A DNA stretch of 64,000 nt, taken from assembly GCA_963932465.1 (NCBI GenBank), contig OZ010786.1, positions 273,762,411 through 273,826,410 on the forward strand, read 5' to 3'. The notes beneath the pieces were generated by a model. It worked only from the letters and a program-made list of their open reading frames with translations. It was not told the DNA's origin and did no database searches. The translations under genes were made by a program, and so were the position numbers. The first letter of the stretch is position 1; every line of letters starts with the position of its first letter. This stretch comes from Maratus speciosus (Eukaryota; Arthropoda; Arachnida; Araneae; Salticidae). Positions 43,412 to 56,479 of this stretch are shown here, one piece after another.

Positions 43412-44428
43412 TCCTTCTATATATAAAAAAAAAGTTTTGATGAGGAAATGGACCAATGAAAATCTGCGTAGATATTCCCGGCAGATCGGCATCCAATTTG
43501 AATGCTTAAGCATGGCCTTTTTTCGTTAATATTAAAAAAACTGTTGCATACAAAAATATGAAAATCAGTAGTATTATAGAGAAATGTTTGATAAACACGC
43601 TGACGCAGACAGTTTTCAAATCGAAGAATTATTTTAAGAGATATTTAAAGCCAAAGTTGGACAAAATCGTTCCATTAAAAAAATTTCATAGGAGCAAAAA
43701 CTGTACATAGGAATTTAATCATTTTTAGATCATTTTATGCGTCAGAATTTTCCGGTGTGCAAATTGTATTTAGTTTTTTATTTGACTCATTTTGTGAGGT
43801 TTTATTTCTATTTTAAATTCAAATTTTCAGCATTTCGAGGGATAATTTATTCATATTTTAGAAAATTGTACTAATTTAAACTGTTGCCAACTGTATAAAC
43901 AGCGCAAACAATAATGTTTGCTTCAAATTAAAAATTTATTTTACACGTGACTATTATAAACAGAAAATATAAAAGGCTGGAACTCATTGAAAATTACGTC
44001 ATAAAAACTATATTTAAACGTGAATTTTAAAAGAGAAAGAATATTGTAAAATAATAAATTCATTAACATACTTTAGAAGTCTTAACTAGCAGAATTTACA
44101 TCACATTTACGTCACATTATACTTATTACGTAAAATGAACAAAAAATAAGATTGCAAAACAGTTTAAATTTAAAAATTGCGCCAGACATTTATTTGATAT
44201 TTTAAGATGATCATAATATTTCATTTCTAACAAAAGTATGTTTACGTGAATATTAAAAAGAGAAAGAAAAGGTTGGTGAAAATTACGTCAGATTATAATT
44301 GTCAGATTCAAATTATAATTCAATCTTCCGAAATCTTTTTAAAGCCGATCAAATTAGCGTGCTGTTAGAGTCTGCGGTGTCTGAACGGGGTTTGACGAGC
44401 GTAGCTCGTAGAGGGCAGAGCCCCCTAG
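43412..44428 (+). mobile_element. Helitron family A, full copy (1017 bp)
   Basis: It starts A|TCCTTCTATATATAAAAA and ends with the terminal hairpin GAGGGCAGAGCCCCC and CTAG|T. It is nearly collinear with 46546-47563 (GAAAATCTGCGTAGATATTC near the start, TTAGAGTCTGCGGTGTCTGA near the end). No coding sequence; a non-autonomous copy. Confidence 0.92.
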
Positions 44429-45014
44429 TTTAAGAAAAAAATATTTTTATTTTAATTAAACTAATGAATCAGATAATGCAAATTGTTTTACAATAGTAAG
44501 TCTAAGAAAATGAATAAAGAGACGAATGTAGTTTAAAAATTCATATTTGGAAAATCAAAATATTGGAAAAAGAATAATAAATAATATATCCTGTATATTA
44601 ATTTAAAAACTGGGGAATAGGGATGATTTTACGATAATAATAACAATAATAAAATTATGCCTTCCAATTTTAAATCTGTGTTATTCTTTAAAATCGCTTT
44701 ACGTAACCACTTTTATACTTAAGTCTAACCAAATAAAACAAATTTAAATGGTCTTTACTTTAAGTACATTTTCTTTATCACTAAAAATAATTGCTCTTTT
44801 CTTTTACATTTTCAATGGAAATTTCTACTTATTTCTACTTAATCTAGAACTTTGCAGTTCAATCCTGAATCGTAAATAGGAAAAAGCCTTTGAAATTAGC
44901 TGAAGTTCCCATTTAGTTTTCCCGTGCATAAAATGGGATCGATTCTTAAAATCTAGAAAAAAAAATGTTTAAATTTCCTTCTTTCCCACAGATTTCAGGC
45001 ATAAAATAATTACT
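44429..45014. other. AT-rich spacer
   Basis: About 44760-45010 is similar to 20930-21190 in the same orientation (AACTTTGCAGTTC, GAATCGTAAAT, TTGAAATTAGCTGA), another dispersed repeat. No gene. Confidence 0.5.
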
Positions 45015-45520
45015 TGATCAGGCTATCAAAGCCTGAGATCTAATGTGCCGTAGGATCTGTATGTACGTACGTATGTATGTATATACGATGTATGTATGTA
45101 ACTATTGATAGAAATATCCGATTTGCTTCAAATTTTGTATATAGGTTAATTCTGATAAGGCGCTTCCCTGATTAGTTTTGGGGGTTCATTAGTTAAGTAT
45201 AACAGGGAAAGGGGGGCAAACCCCTTAATTTAGATTAATGGGTTTTTCATGCAGAATAATCCGATTTGCTTCAAATTTGGTATACCGGTTTATTCTGATA
45301 AGGCGCTTCCCTGGTTAGATTTGTAGATTCATTGGTTAAGTACAAAGGGGCTAAATGGGGGAATCTACCCCCCCCCCCTTAATTTATTTAAATGGGTTTT
45401 TTGTCGATTTTTTTTTCTAGGTGCATTATTCTTTGAAATAAGAGTATAATATACAATTAGTGTGAATAGCCTGTGAGCTCAATGCCATAAGTTTAACTGG
45501 GCACTTTTCTTTTTGTTAAA
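45015..45520 (+). mobile_element. Minisatellite-bearing element, two-unit copy
   Basis: It has the same ends as 12447-13395 (CAGGCTATCAAAGCCTGAG at the start, AATAGCCTGTGAGCTCAATG and GGGCACTTTTCTTTT at the end), the same GTAC/GTAT microsatellite, but only about two of the 140-bp units. Confidence 0.75.
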
Positions 45521-45702
45521 CTAAATTCTTAGATGATAAAGAAAAATTATAGGTTTGTGGATAAATAAAATGGTTAATGTGTTTATTACTTTCAAACATT
45601 AAGATTTAAAAAAAAATACTATTCTTTAATTCTTCGTACATTTTTTTCAAGGCAAATAAAATTAAACAATAAAGAAAAATCATGCATCAAGCATAGATTG
45701 TG

Positions 45703-46200
45703 AAACACTTCCTAACACTTCCAGTATACTTTAATAAAACTTTTTCGTTTTAAAAAGGAAAAGAAGATACATAAGAAAAAATTTTAGAAAATGCATAACA
45801 CGTTTAAATACCAGATTTCAACAATTACTGCACATAGCCAGAAAAATACTCCAATTCTTTCGTGAAGCTCTGTATATGATATATAGATTTGTATATTATC
45901 TACACTGTACGCTAAAGTTTAGTTTAGTTAGCAAACGTAAAACACAATTAAAAATTCACTTTTAGTAATTTCTACCTATAGACGGATACGTACTTAAGTA
46001 CTTTTGTACAGCCCTGTATATTATCTAAAAACATTTATACGCACCACATATTTAGCTGAAATTTAATTTAGGCAAAAATACGTTTAAAACTACTGAAATC
46101 ACACTTCCAAGAATTACTAACGATAGACGGCCATTTATTCAGTTTTTTACATTTCCCTGTATATGATTTTATTTATATGCTACAAACATCTCTGAGTATA
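45703..46200 (-). mobile_element. AACACTTTCC element, copy D (inverted)
   Basis: It begins with the same ATGCATCAAGCATAGATT(A/G)TGA sequence and AACACTT end as copy B, and holds inverted CAGAGCTT/CAGGGCTG-type phrases (about 45870, 46008, 46158). The outer AACACTTTCC end at the far side is missing. Confidence 0.5.
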
Positions 46201-46221
46201 CTAAATTACTGAGTACACTAT

Positions 46222-46336
46222 ACAAATTTTGAGAAGGTGAAAATTGCGGTTTTCATTCCGGAAATCCGAGCATAAAAGCCTCAATTGATAACTACATCCT
46301 AATAACTGATCTTTATTATATTTTACTGATTAAGTA
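46222..46336 (+). repeat. Duplicated 5' flank of Helitron family B copy 1
   Basis: This segment (starting CAAATTTTGAGAAGGTGAAA) is nearly identical to 50171-50284, which precedes another family B copy. It lies outside the inferred TC start of the element. Confidence 0.8.
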
Positions 46337-48344
46337 TCTATATTATAAAGAACAAACGTATCTGTGCGTAACGCTGACGTCATTTTGCGAATGGCAAAAC
46401 TTCACGATCAAATTTCGGTCTTGAAATTTTCGCTACTGCAATTTTTTAATGTTCTGACCATCGTACATTTTCGTCGCATAGGGGAAAAAAATTACTTTCA
46501 AATGCAATTTGTTTAAAAACTGTATTCATTGACTGATGTATTATATCCTTCTATATAAAAAAAAAAGTTTTGATTTTGGAAATGGACCAATGAAAATCTG
46601 CGTAGATATTCCCGGCTGATCGGCATCCAATTTGAATGCTTAAGCATGGCCTTTTTTCGTTAATATTAAAAGAACTGTTGCATACAAAAATATGAAAATC
46701 GGTAGTATTATAGAGAAATGTTTGATAAACACGCTGATGCAGACAGTTTTCAAATCGAAGAATTATTTTAAGAGATATTTAATGCCAAAGTTGGACAAAA
46801 TCGTTCCCTTAAAAAAGTTTTATAGGAGCAAAAACTGTACATAGGAATTTAATCATTCTTAGATCATTTTATGAGTCAGAATTTCCCGGTGTGGAGACTG
46901 CATTTAGTTTTTTTGATTTGACTCATTTTTTGAGATTTTATTACTATTTTAAATTCAAATTTTCAGCACTTCGAGAGATATTTTTTAAGTATTTTAGAAA
47001 ATTGTATTAATTTAAACTGTTGCCAACTGTACAAAAAGCGCAAACAATAATGTTTGCTTCAAATTAAAATTTTATTTTACACGTGACTATTATAAACATA
47101 AAATATAAAAAGCAGGAACTCATTGAAAATTACGTCATAAAAACTATATTTACAGTGAATTTTAAAAGTGAAAGAATATTGTAAAATAATAAATTCATTA
47201 ACATGCGTTAGAAGTCTTAAATAGGAGAATTTACGTCACATTTACGTCACATTACACTTATTACGTAAAATGAACAAAAAATAATATTGCAAAACGGTTT
47301 AAATTTAAAAATTGCGCCAGACATTTATTTGATATTTTAAGATGATCATAATATTTCATTTCTAACAAAAGTATTTTTACGTGAATATTAAAAAGAGAAA
47401 GAAAAGCTTGGTGAAAATTACGTCAGATTATAATTGTCATATTCAAATTATAATTCAATCTTCCGAAATCTTTTTAAAGCCGATCAAATTAGCGTGCTGT
47501 TAGAGTCTGCGGTGTCTGAACGGGGGTTGACGAGCGTAGCTCGTAGGGGGCAGAGCCCCCTAGTTTTCTAAAATAATTTTTAAGCATGATTTTCTTTAAG
47601 TTTATCTTATCACGTGTCCGTTTCAATACATAATAATGATAAACATTTTGCACATAAAGCAACAAACATTTTTCAGTATTTGTTTCTGACTATTTTTGCA
47701 TAATGAAATTAATACTTTCTTTATAAACAAATAAAAGAATAATATTAAAAAAACACCAATCTAACATATTTATAATCGTACAATTTAAATTTTTAGATCA
47801 CCAAATAGTATTTTTTTTATGGAATTTTTTTGCAATCTCCATCTCAGTTTACTGATTGTCTATGGTTTAAAAAACAATTTTAAAGCATGAAATATTTTTA
47901 AATTTATCTATATCGCGCGGAGCTCGATTACGAAAGATTAATCCGTTTACACTTAAAACAAAATAAAGAGTTCATCTTTTCTTACGGCTAATATCCATTA
48001 AAAAAACTTCCCTATGAATAAATAAGTAAAATAATATAAATAAAACACAAATTTACCAGACATGTATAAGCTCTGAAATTATCAAAATATAAAAGGATGC
48101 CATAAGTAGCAAAATCTTGGCAAATAACTCTTAGCATACGGCTAATAAGAAAATATCGCTTTTGATAAATTTCAAAAATTTATTTCATTGTATAATTCGT
48201 ATTTTCCATATGAGAAATGCTTTTTTTAATGGAAGTGGTCAATCTGAAAAATTTAGTGCATATAAAAAAATTATTAGTTTTCAATTAAAAAAAATGATTT
48301 CACCTATATTTTTTAACCCGGGAAGCCCGTGTACGATCCCCTAG
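46337..48344 (+). mobile_element. Helitron family B, copy 1, interrupted by a family A Helitron
   Basis: It starts A|TCTATATTATAAAGAACAAA and ends AACCCGGGAAGCCCGTGTAC...CCCCTAG. Without the 1018-bp insertion at 46546-47563 it is about 990 bp and nearly collinear with 50285-51279. No coding sequence is present; the frame at 48162-48344 spans its 3' end and is not a gene. Confidence 0.88.
46546..47563 (+). mobile_element. Helitron family A, full copy nested in family B
   Basis: It starts TCCTTCTATATAAAAA and ends with hairpin GGGGGCAGAGCCCCC and CTAG. The left flank GATGTATTATA and right flank TTTTCTAAAATAA are contiguous in the intact paralogue at 50489-50511, which gives the insertion point exactly between A and T with no duplicated bases. 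Confidence 0.95.
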
Positions 48345-48720
48345 TCTATATTACAAAAGGTCAAACATATCTGTGCGTAACGCATACGTCATTTTGCGAA
48401 TGGCAACACTTTGAAATTTGAAATAAAATTTTGGTTTTGCAATTTTCTCTACTGCAAATTTTTAAACTTCTAAACATCGCACATTTTAATGTTTTACACC
48501 GTCGTATAAGGAAAAAAATGTTCTTTTAAATGCAATTTGTTTGAAAGCTGTATCTGAATTTATTTTTGAGATATTAATTTTTTTGTAGTTTTTAATACTA
48601 TTTTTTCTTATTGTGGCAACAAAAGTACCGCATTTCTATTGAAAGTCATTGAAAGTAAATGGAAAATAGTCGAAAATAGTAGATACTGTATCTTTTTGTT
48701 GCCATTTTCTCATAAAACCT
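48345..48720 (+). mobile_element. Helitron family B-related copy 2, joined head to tail
   Basis: Immediately after the CTAG of copy 1 comes TCTATATTACAAAAGG...CATATCTGTGCGTAACGC, the 5' start of the family. Similarity runs through GTCATTTTGCGAATGGCAAC and about 200 bp more, then the interior differs. About 48613-48700 carries the sequence that also flanks the first BEL/Pao LTR. The 3' end of this copy was not identified. Confidence 0.7.
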
Positions 48721-49518
48721 GAAAAAAAGTTGAAATTAAAATATGGGCTATGTCAAGAATATTGTCTGTTATTCCGTGGTAATGACGTCATAGGAACACT
48801 TTTTTATATGCACACTAAGATCTACACTATTCTATATACACTTTTCTACACATTTCTGCCCTCATCTGACGAAGTTTAAGACTGAATTGTAAAAGTGAAT
48901 TGCTTTAGCGGATGCAAAAGACGTCATTTTATAAAAAATGGTATATTTTAATTCTTAAACCTGAATTTTGTTTTGTAGAAGTGCGTCATTTTCACAGCCC
49001 AGCAGCTTTGAAATTCTTCACAGGTGAAAATGCTTCACTTTTGAAAATAATGTAATCGAAATCACACACTGATAAAACGCCATGTTTTACAAAAATTTAG
49101 AGTGTCTTTATAAAAGAGAGGTGGCATGCGAATAATAGCGATTTATATTACAGAAATTGATGATTCTCGCCTGGATGGATTTGCTTCACCGAGTTAGACA
49201 AGCAAACAAATAATTCGTTGTTTAAAATAATATCGTGTTCCTGAAGTTTTTGTCAAAGATTATCTCGAATAATAAAATTTTACTGCTATTCTTTAGGACA
49301 TTCTACTATAATTTTATCAAAATAACACAATTTGCTTAATTTAATTTTTCCTAATTTTATATAATCTATATATTTAAAACACAAGTGTATTTTTAGTCAT
49401 CTGCCCTAATCTTTCTGCTGAACCAATTTTACTAATATACATATATATATATTTTTTTTTAACTGAAAGCTCTTCCTTTGTAGATGTGATCGCACTATCT
49501 GTTTTTTGTTTTTTTTTT

Positions 49519-49557
<39 letters not shown>

Positions 49558-50170
49558 CACTTTTATATTTTAATTTTAAAAGCATTTAATGAATTTTCTT
49601 CAAAATGATGAAAATTAGATAGCTTTCATTATTGCAGACAAGAGAGCAATAATGAAGTATTTTTAACTTTATTCATGCTAATTTCTGATATAAATTCAAA
49701 ATTTTTGATAAAAATTGTTGTATAGGGTTTAGTGGCGCAAAATCCCATTAGGAGCAGAATATTATATTAGGGGCATAATAACGGAAAATGACATACTGCT
49801 TTTGTAAACACGCATTTTTCGTCATAAATTTTCTATATTGTTTTTCCTTCTGCATGTGTACTGATACTAAGTTTCAGACACTAGGCGAAATGCTTATTTA
49901 AGTGAAAATGAAGTCATATTTAAAAGAAAACGATGATTTTCTTAGATAAAACTAAAAATTTTAACACAAATGCGTCTAAAATACATAAATTGCGGAAATT
50001 TTTAATCTCCGGAATTGAGATTAGAATCTCAAGTAAAGAGTGCGTCTGTTCACATAATAGATGTTGCTGACAATCGTGACTTCAAGTTTTGAGTTAAAAC
50101 GATTTAAAAATGGTCAAACAAAGTACAAATTTTTTAAAAATGATGAATATGGATATGAGAAGTGCGGATG
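48721..50170. other. Unassigned AT-rich DNA with (AT)n run
   Basis: An (AT)n microsatellite lies at about 49522-49553 and a shorter one at about 49440-49455. No gene. It may include the rest of the second family B copy. Confidence 0.45.
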
Positions 50171-50284
50171 CAAATTTTGAGAAGGTGAAAATTGCGGTTT
50201 TCCTTCCGGAAATCCAAGCATAAAAGCCTCAATTGATAACTACATCCTAATAACTGATCTTTATTATATTTTACTGATTAAGTA

Positions 50285-51279
50285 TCTATATTATAAAGAA
50301 CAAACGTATCTGTGCGTAACGCTGACGTCATTTTGCGAATGGCAACACTTCACGATCAAATTTCGGTCTTGAAATTTTCGCTACTGCAATTTTTTATTGT
50401 TCTGACCATCGTGCATTTTCAATTTTCGCCGCATAGGGGAAAAAATTACTTTCAAATGCAATTTGTTTAAAAACTGTATTCATTGACTGATGTATTATAT
50501 TTTCTAAAATAATTTTTAAGCATGATTTTCTTTAAGTTTATCTTATCACGTGTTGGTTTTGATACATAATAATAATAAACATTTTGCACATAAAGCAACA
50601 AACACTTTTTAGTATTTGTTTCTGACTATTTTTGCATAACGAAATTAATACTTCCTTTATAAACAAATAAAAGAATAATATTGAAAAACACAAATCTAAC
50701 ATATTTGTAATCGTACAATTTAAATTTTTAGATCACCAAATAGGATTTTTTTTTCTTTTTATGGAATTTGTTTGCAAAGTCCTTCTCAGTTTACTGATTT
50801 TCTTTGGTTTAAAAAACAATTTTAAAGCATGAAATGTTTTTAAATTTATCTATATCGCGCGGAGCTAGATTACGAAAGATTAATTCGTTTACCCTTAAAA
50901 CAAAATAAAGAGTTCATCATTTTCTTACGGCTAATATCCATTAAAAGAACTTCCCTATGAATAAATAAGTAAAATAATATAAATAAAACACAAATAAGCT
51001 CTGAAATTATCAAAATATAAAAGGATGCCATAAGTAGCAAAATCTTGGCAAATAACTCTTAGCATACGGCTAATAAGAAAATGTCGCTTTTGATAAATTT
51101 CAAAAATTTATTTGATTGTATAATTCGTATTTTCCATATGAGAAATGCTTTTTTTTTAATGGAAGTGGTCAATCTAAAAAAATTATTGCATATAAAAAAA
51201 TCATTAGTTTTCAATTTTAAAAAAAAAAATGATTTCACCTATATTTTTTAACCCGGGAAACCCGGGTACGATCCCCTAG
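50285..51279 (+). mobile_element. Helitron family B, uninterrupted copy (995 bp)
   Basis: It starts A|TCTATATTATAAAGAACAAA, ends AACCCGGGAAACCCGGGTAC and CCCCTAG|T. CCCGGGaaaCCCGGG forms the terminal hairpin. It provides the empty-site reference for the nested insertion in copy 1. Non-autonomous. Confidence 0.9.
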
Positions 51280-51280
51280 T

Positions 51281-52250
51281 ATATGGTATAAAAAACTGGT
51301 GGAACCAGAGAGAGAGAAGTAAAGCTCGATCTAAAAAGGTTACAGTAAAAAATTGTCAAATAGTTTCAGTTTAAAAAAGTAAGTAGTGCGAAGAAAAGTA
51401 ATGGAATCAGATTATCTGTAAAGCTCATGAAATTACCCAAATTTTTGTTGATAGCTGAAAATGTGCACTGAGCTTTACTGGTGCCTTAACATCAATCACG
51501 GAAGTAAAGGCATTTTTAACTCATTCTGATTTCCAATCATTCATAACCAGTTCAAAAATTTGGGGTCATAAGAATATGTTAGAGGTTGATTTGGAAATGA
51601 GCGAGAACATGAGAGATCGTTCAGTACGAAGTATGGACCAAATTCCATTTTAGGGGTCACTGATAAGCCTGAAAGATCAAAATCCAAAATAAGCCCAAAA
51701 CCCTAAGCATGTACGATTCAACCATATGCTAACTACTGGTCTGGCTTATGTCCATTGACATAAGGCTCCCTTTTCACGGTAATTACATAAAATAAAAATT
51801 ATTACGCTCCATGTGTTATGTCAGAAATGTTAATAACAACAATTCCTCAACAACTTAACTATATTAATGTTATACTTAAAATATTACTTCATGGTTTACA
51901 TTCTTTCAGCTTTGTGGAGTTTAGCTTGACTTGATGCAATCATGTCCACAATTCTGGGACTGACAGAAATTGTTTTGCACATAACTACACATTCTGTTTC
52001 CTATACCCAGTACTCATTTTGAGTGGATAATATGATTTTGAATATAAGGCACCAGTAAAGCTCAGTCCACATTTTCAGCTATCAACAAAAATTTGGGTAA
52101 TTTCATGAGCTTTACAGATAATCTGATTCCATTACTTTTCTACGCACTACTTACTTTTTTAAACTGAAACTATTTGACATTTTTTTACTGTAACTTTTCT
52201 AGATCGAGCTTTACCTCTCTCTCTGGTTCCACCAGTTTTTTTATATCATT
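51281..52250. mobile_element. Foldback/MITE element with about 200-bp TIRs
   Basis: The left arm (about 51285-51488) and right arm (about 52047-52250) are inverted copies: AAAAACTGGTGGAACCAGAG at the outer end, AAGTAATGGAATCAGATTAT further in, and AGCTTTACTGGTGCCTTA at the inner end. The spacer of about 560 bp shows no coding homology. Its left end directly abuts the CTAG of a Helitron. A target duplication is not clear. Confidence 0.82.
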
Positions 52251-53771
52251 TCACATCTTTTTCAGATCCTTTCATGAACTTAATCAACCAACTTCAACTA
52301 ATCAAACAACCGCTCCAATTAACCAGCCAATTATCCCTTAACCGGCCCAACCAATTGTCCCAATCAAAAACTAACAGAAAAATTGGTTCTCTAGTGTATT
52401 TCAAGAGCTCTGATGACCCCATACTTATTGCTAAACCCCATATTGGGATATTGACCTATACTTTACTCAGGACTGACCGCCAGACTAGTCCTTAGAATAA
52501 GTTTTATACATAGTGTGATTTCTTGAATTTTTCTGCTGTGTACCTACGCCCCTCTAGTTTAAGGGACTATGCAGTATCCTAGCCAACCCCTCAAACACTC
52601 AAAAAGGTAGGGTAAGAAACAGTCATAAGAAATGAATTAAAACTGCGAAAAAACTATAAAAAGGGAAAATTTTTGTCTTTGGAACTTAATGGGAATTTAA
52701 AATTTAAAAAAATCTGAAAACGACTGATTGCAGAAAAATGATCAAAAGTGACTGAAAATATAATACAATACACCTGTAAATAATATCAGAAATATTACTA
52801 ATATTGGATATTTATAATAATATTTCGGATGTCAAACTAAAATATCACGATAATGACCAACATATTTACATCTAACTGTAACCATTGATCAAAAAATCAG
52901 GAAAATTGGAAAGCAGGTGTCCTTTGTAAAGTATGCATTAATTAAGGAGATAAATTACGTAAACGAGTCTATTGACAATTGGTGTATTTGGGCTACGGAT
53001 AAATTATATAATTGAGCCTACTGACAATTGGCGCATGTTACCGGGCGTCGTTTAGGGCATAATTAACTGAATCGTTAGCGCATGCACCTATTTTTGTAAC
53101 GTTAACACACGCGTGGGGTAAATCTCACCTCCTTTTGTCTCCCATTATATTTTTGGCTAAATGCGCTTTAAAAAAAGTCTACTACTCTATATTGTAAAAT
53201 GCATCAGTATTACTTCTTTTTAGGGAAAAAAAAGTGTTTCATATTTATTTTCCGATTTTATAACAGTTTCTGTAAAAATGGCGGTTTTTTATCCTTAGAA
53301 AATATCCAACGATTTGTTTTACCTCTTAAAACATGAATTATTTTATAAAATTTACAGTAATTACATTTAATTCCCTTTCATCAACATATGAAGGCAGCTT
53401 TTACTTCACTCTTTCAGTGAAATTATTTTAGTGTGTGTTATCCCGTAACGAATGAACATATCGAAATGTAACGTTTGTACACGCGCGGGATTATTTGATC
53501 CAAAAAGCCATATTTCTTCTTTTCTAGCCAACAAACTAAAGACATTCCTTCATACAACCTTTCTCAACCTTGGCCTTGAAAGGTACAAATAAGGTCAGAA
53601 GTGTTTCATGACGTAATTTTGAAGTTTTTTCACCTGCATAACCCCTACTCCCATAGGCAAACACAACGTCTTCCGCCAGCCAGACCGTCCGCATACATAC
53701 TACACCATAAAACGGAAGAGCATATAGAAAAATGAGTCTTGCTAAAATCGAGAGACGAAAACGTTACTATC
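52251..53771. other. No gene recognised
   Basis: The 73-residue frame at 52274-52495 is rich in N, Q and L and matches nothing I know. About 52970-53040 contains repeated CTATTGACAATTGG(C/T)G phrases. Confidence 0.4.
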
Positions 53772-54074
53772 TCTTAGACCAGGGATGGCGAACCTTTTCA
53801 CGTCCACGTGTCAAATTTCCCCAAAAATATACTTTACGTGATCATGACGTGCCAACAATAAAAAAATTTAATGAATCAAATAATAATGAATCAAAACTAA
53901 TTAAAATTTTGTTTTTAGCATTAAAAAAATACAGGTGATATTTGATGTTATACTGTAGAAATTTATTTAAAAAATATTATTTCTGTTGTCTCATCTTAAA
54001 TGCGAAATAATTTATATCCGCTTTGTACTTAGTTATTTTCGATAAAATGCAAATTTAATTGCACTCACTTGACA

Positions 54075-54115
<41 letters not shown>

Positions 54116-54530
54116 GAAAAGAATGTCTTGCAGAAAAAATTGTCAAAATGACAAGCTCCAGAAACTATAGCTTTTAGTGTCTGGAATTGAATTCCAAGTT
54201 GTTATAATTTTAAAATCAACATTTTTGCTCATTACACTTTTAATTTTTGTTTAGCGATAATTTTCTAATTCTCAAAGTTTTCTGAGCCAATATTGAGCTA
54301 GATTCGGATAAATTAAGTTATATTTCAATTACTTCAATCTGTGTGACAATCACAACCAACCGAACTAATCGGATTCAAGTGACACAGACAACATCAATAT
54401 ATTAATTAATGCCTTTTGTGAAATTCTACTATATTTTTATGTAAAACTTAAATCTATGCCGTGCCAAAAATAATCTGCAGCGTGCCACTTACGGCACGCG
54501 TGCCATAGGTTCGCCGTCCCTGTCTTAGAT
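53772..54530. mobile_element. hAT-type MITE with CAGGGATGGCGAACC ends
   Basis: The element is 53780-54522. It begins CAGGGATGGCGAACCTTTTC with CACGTGTC, and ends GGCACGCGTGCCATAGGTTC and GCCGTCCCTG. The flanks are TCTTAGAC (53772-53779) and TCTTAGAT (54523-54530), an 8-bp duplication with one change. A T-homopolymer lies at about 54079-54113. The open frame 53732-53938 crosses the left end and is spurious. Confidence 0.92.
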
Positions 54531-56004
54531 TATTACTTTCGGTCCAACAATATTATTTTTTTTTAACTCGCGAAATTGAATTTCATTTGGCGTTATAATG
54601 ACGTAATTATACTAAAGTGTTTCAGCTTTTTAAATTAAAATGCATGTTTTCTTTGGCGCGTGCAATAGGAGTATACGATTTCCTTGACAATACGTAGGAA
54701 AATGCAATAAGTACAACTAAATGAACTAGCATTTACCGAAATTTTCTTTCGTATGACTCAAAAATAAATCTTTCGTTTTATGGATGATAATAATAAAGAT
54801 TAATTTCAGAATATCAGGAGTCTCTTTTCAGAATAAAACACCATCACAATGTTATGTCAGTTAAACAGAAATTGACGTCATACCTAGCAAACGATTTTTC
54901 TAATTATTATCTTTTCCTAAATTGTTTTTTTTTAATTAAAACTCCTGTATTAAAATAGATTTTTAAACATTAAAATCATTCAAATGAAGATACTGCGTCA
55001 TTTTAACACGTGTTTAGTTAAAATTTTTATCTTTGAATTTGATCTTCCATTTTAAAGCAATGTGTATCTTTATCTCAAATGTCCTTCCGTATAGCTGAAA
55101 ACGATACGATCATCACTGCGCTATTATATTTTCTAATGTATAAGACAAAATTTCGGCTCTTTTGGGCCTAATTTTTTAGTTGATCATTTACAGTAGGATT
55201 TCGTCTAAGAATGATTGACGGATATGCAATATACTAAAACTATTCCTCAAAAATTATCTAACTTTTTTAAAAGAACTTTTTTACATTCAGAATTGGTTTC
55301 GCCTGATTATAGAACATTTCAGTTAATTCTATAACAAAGCATGTACAACAAAATGTCACATACTAAAACTATTCCAGAAAGTTGGGTGCAATTTAATAGT
55401 GCAAATTTGATCAAAATCTCTCCCGTAGAACCTTTTAAAAAGGCTATTCTTTTATAATCGGACTCACCTGACGATTGAACTTTCTTTTATAATTTTATAA
55501 CAAAGCAACGTAAAAGTATATGCAATATTTTAAAAACATCCGTATAAAATTATCTAACAAACAATACAAGTTTCAACGAAATCCATTCAGAATTTTTTAA
55601 AAGGCTAATCTTTCATAATCGGGTTCCACATGATTATGGAATTTTCCCCTATAATTCTAATGACTAATCAGCGTATAACAATATTACGCACCAAAACCTT
55701 AACTGAAAAACTAATAGTGCAAGTTGAATTAAAATTATTTCAGAAGAACTCAAGTTATAAGCAGCAGGAATGAGATTCCCACACGAAAACAAACAAATAC
55801 TGAAATTTGCCAATTTAGTTATGTAAAAGTACACGAAGACAAACTGAATTATTTACAATGTTTTTGAGCAATTAAGTTAATCTTTTGTAACTGGGTTGCA
55901 GGCATATTTTAAAAAATTCAAGGTCGAAAATTACTTTTAAAAACATAAAAAATCTGTAAATTGACATAAACTTTTCAAACAAATTACGGAAAGTGGTTTT
56001 TTTT
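54531..56004. other. Repeat-derived DNA, including an inverted match to 24.8 kb
   Basis: About 54880-55045 is an inverted copy of about 24800-24985 (shared AAATCGTTTGCTAG(A/G)TATGAC). About 55180-55760 holds loosely repeated phrases on ATAACAAAGCA and TTTATAATCGG(G/A)TTC. No gene. Confidence 0.5.
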
Positions 56005-56479
56005 TTTCTGTTAGACGTTGAAATAATGGGATGCATGATGTTTAGAGATCAAATTGCAGTAAAAGCGTAATTTATGGTACAGTTATGTTGTTGCCACCAA
56101 CAATATGATGCTAGGCGTTACTCATAGAAATGTCTTTCCTTCATAATATTGCATTAATAGCAAACGGATATATCTCTCTTAATTGCGTTGCGGGTATATT
56201 TAAAAATATCTCCGTGATTGAAAATTAATTTAAAATGGATAAATAATCTGTAAATTGAGATAAGCTTTTCAAACAAATATTACTGAAAGTACTTTTTGTA
56301 TTCTATTAGACGTTAGAATAACCAAATATGCGATATTTAAAGGTCAAATTGCAGTAAAAGTTAAATTTATGGTTGGGTTAGGTTGCTGCCACCAACAATA
56401 TGATGCTAGAGTTACTCATAGCAATGTCTTTACTTTATAATATTGCATTAAGAGAAAACAGGTATATCTTTCGTAATTG

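Noticed and set aside
52274..52495. 73-residue N/Q/L-rich open frame
   Set aside because: Low complexity, no homologue recognised, and located in a repeat-rich spacer.
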